From NCBI RefSeq assembly GCF_901709675.1, contig NC_051106.1:4474001-4538000 (forward strand): a stretch of DNA of 64,000 nt, given 5' to 3'. The position numbers and the translations under genes are program-made. The notes below the pieces were generated by a model. It worked only from the letters and a program-made list of their open reading frames with translations. It was not told the DNA's origin and made no database searches. Origin of the DNA: Syngnathus acus. Taxonomy: Eukaryota; Chordata; Actinopteri; Syngnathiformes; Syngnathidae. Shown here piece after piece: positions 63,201 through 64,000 of the stretch (within the stretch, counting starts at the first letter, position 1; every line of letters begins with the position of its first letter).

Positions 63201-63878
63201 TCCCATTGACTTTGTGGTGACAGACACTATAGCAGGGGGCCACGAGGGCGAGGAGACTCCCATCACACAGAGCACCATCTCACGTTTCGCCTGCCGGGTC
63301 GTATGTGAGCGCAACCCTCCCTACACCGCTCGTATCTACGCAGCCGGCTTTGACTCGTCCAAGAATATCTTCCTGGGGGTAATTACTACTTACTGCATAT
63401 CTTTTGAATAGTACTGCATCTGCTCTTATAGTTAATGCTTAGCAGTCGGTGTGTTCTCTTGAGGATTTAGCGGGACATTTGATGAAAAGTCACTTGACAA
63501 CACTGATTTTATGCCTTGTTAGTACACTATTTTGACATAATGTAAAAATTGTTCTGTTTCTTAAAATTCCTTTAAAAAAAACAAAGCTTTAGTATCACAT
63601 AAGTATTAAAAGCATTAAATAAAATATAAAGTTTTAATAAAGGCCAATCTGTCAGCAAACATCATCATCCATGCCTCGGTTTGTCCCAGGAAAAAGCTGC
63701 AAAGTGGAAGAACCCAGATGGTCACATGGATGGTCTAACAACCAACGGGGTGCTGGTGATGCACCCCAAAGGTGGATTTACGGAGGAATCCAAGCCCGGC
63801 GTATGGCGGGAGATTTCTGTGTGCGGGGATGTATACACCCTGAGAGAGACGCGCTCGGCACAAACTCCAGGCAAACTG
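57299..63878 (+). CDS. peli2: Pellino E3 ubiquitin ligase 2, 5' exons (partial)
   Basis: Five coding exons (57,299-57,375; 60,929-61,058; 62,710-62,811; 63,181-63,378; 63,690-63,878) give 232 residues in frame. The order is MFSSSQEEHCAPSKDPVKYG, NGDRGRRKSRFALYKR, QHSISYTLSRNQTVVVEY, GRSTESPIDFVVTDT, STISRFACRVVCERNPPYTA, GFDSSKNIFLGEKAAKWK and GVWREISVCGDVYTLRETRSAQ. This is the FHA-like substrate-binding half of Pellino, which recognises phosphorylated IRAK1 and ubiquitinates it with Lys63 chains in Toll/IL-1 signalling. The EEHCAPSKDPVKYGELVVLG start favours peli2 over peli1, and peli2 follows ktn1 in human 14q22.3. The C-terminal RING-like exons lie beyond 64,000. The donor at 63,878 is CTG|GTCAGT. 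Confidence 0.95.
57376..60928 (+). other. peli2 intron 1, nothing recognised
   Basis: About 3.55 kb. Open frames are short and lack splice sites or motifs. First introns often hold enhancers, but nothing specific can be claimed. Confidence 0.65.
61059..62709 (+). other. peli2 intron 2
   Basis: About 1.65 kb with a T-run near 61,093 and the two-copy tandem repeat listed separately; no other gene is seen. Confidence 0.65.
62512..62558. repeat. Two-copy 23/24-base tandem repeat
   Basis: The unit GCAAAAGGCCATTGTTCTTC plus TTT occurs twice (62,512-62,535 and 62,536-62,558), differing by one A, and a third copy begins with GC. It is in peli2 intron 2. Confidence 0.9.
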
Positions 63879-64000
63879 GTCAGTGCCTGCTAAACACGCA
63901 TGCAGTCTTGGTGACTGGCATTCAAGCAAAGCTCACCAATATACTGTTTTCCCTGCAATATATGTGCTGTAATACATAAATATGATACCAATAGCTTTTT

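Overview
The window reads as nuclear DNA of a ray-finned (teleost) fish. It has vertebrate gene families split into many short exons with GT-AG introns, many simple repeats, an L2-type retroelement tail, and no bacterial-style operons. I cannot name the species. Six protein-coding genes are supported. All exon boundaries were placed by hand from splice sites, frame continuity and remembered family sequences; nothing was searched.

Layout. 1-13,930 (minus): the 5' end of a kinesin-11 family gene, probably kif26a. Two coding exons are visible (13,796-13,930 and 12,246-12,464); the rest lies beyond base 1, so 1-12,245 looks like a large, repeat-rich intron. 13,931-19,154: spacer. 19,155-27,828 (minus): aspg, a complete 17-exon asparaginase/lysophospholipase with C-terminal ankyrin repeats. 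27,829-29,988: divergent upstream region of aspg and arf6. 29,989-30,516 (plus): arf6, intronless in its coding part. 31,760-35,237: spacer. 35,238-36,391 (minus): vcpkmt (mettl21d), 5 exons. 36,739-42,036 (plus): msh4, 20 exons, head to head with vcpkmt. 44,214-54,168 (plus): ktn1 (kinectin), 35 coding exons plus an upstream untranslated exon. 57,299-63,878 (plus): peli2, first 5 coding exons; the 3' exons with the RING-like region lie past the window.

The genes do not form one pathway. They are housekeeping or signalling genes: metabolism (aspg), membrane traffic (arf6, ktn1), VCP methylation (vcpkmt), meiotic crossing-over (msh4), innate signalling (peli2) and a non-motile kinesin (kif26a). 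The order kif26a-aspg matches human 14q32.33; arf6-vcpkmt matches 14q21.3 and ktn1-peli2 matches 14q22.3. msh4 is on chromosome 1 in human, so its place here is the notable synteny difference.

I found no new biological system. The points most worth checking are a 66-residue three-exon module repeated inside ktn1, a duplicated splice-donor segment after ktn1 exon 15, coding-like remnants and alternative ends in ktn1, a GC-AG intron in aspg, the compact vcpkmt/msh4 promoter and an unrecognised first exon in the kif26a candidate.
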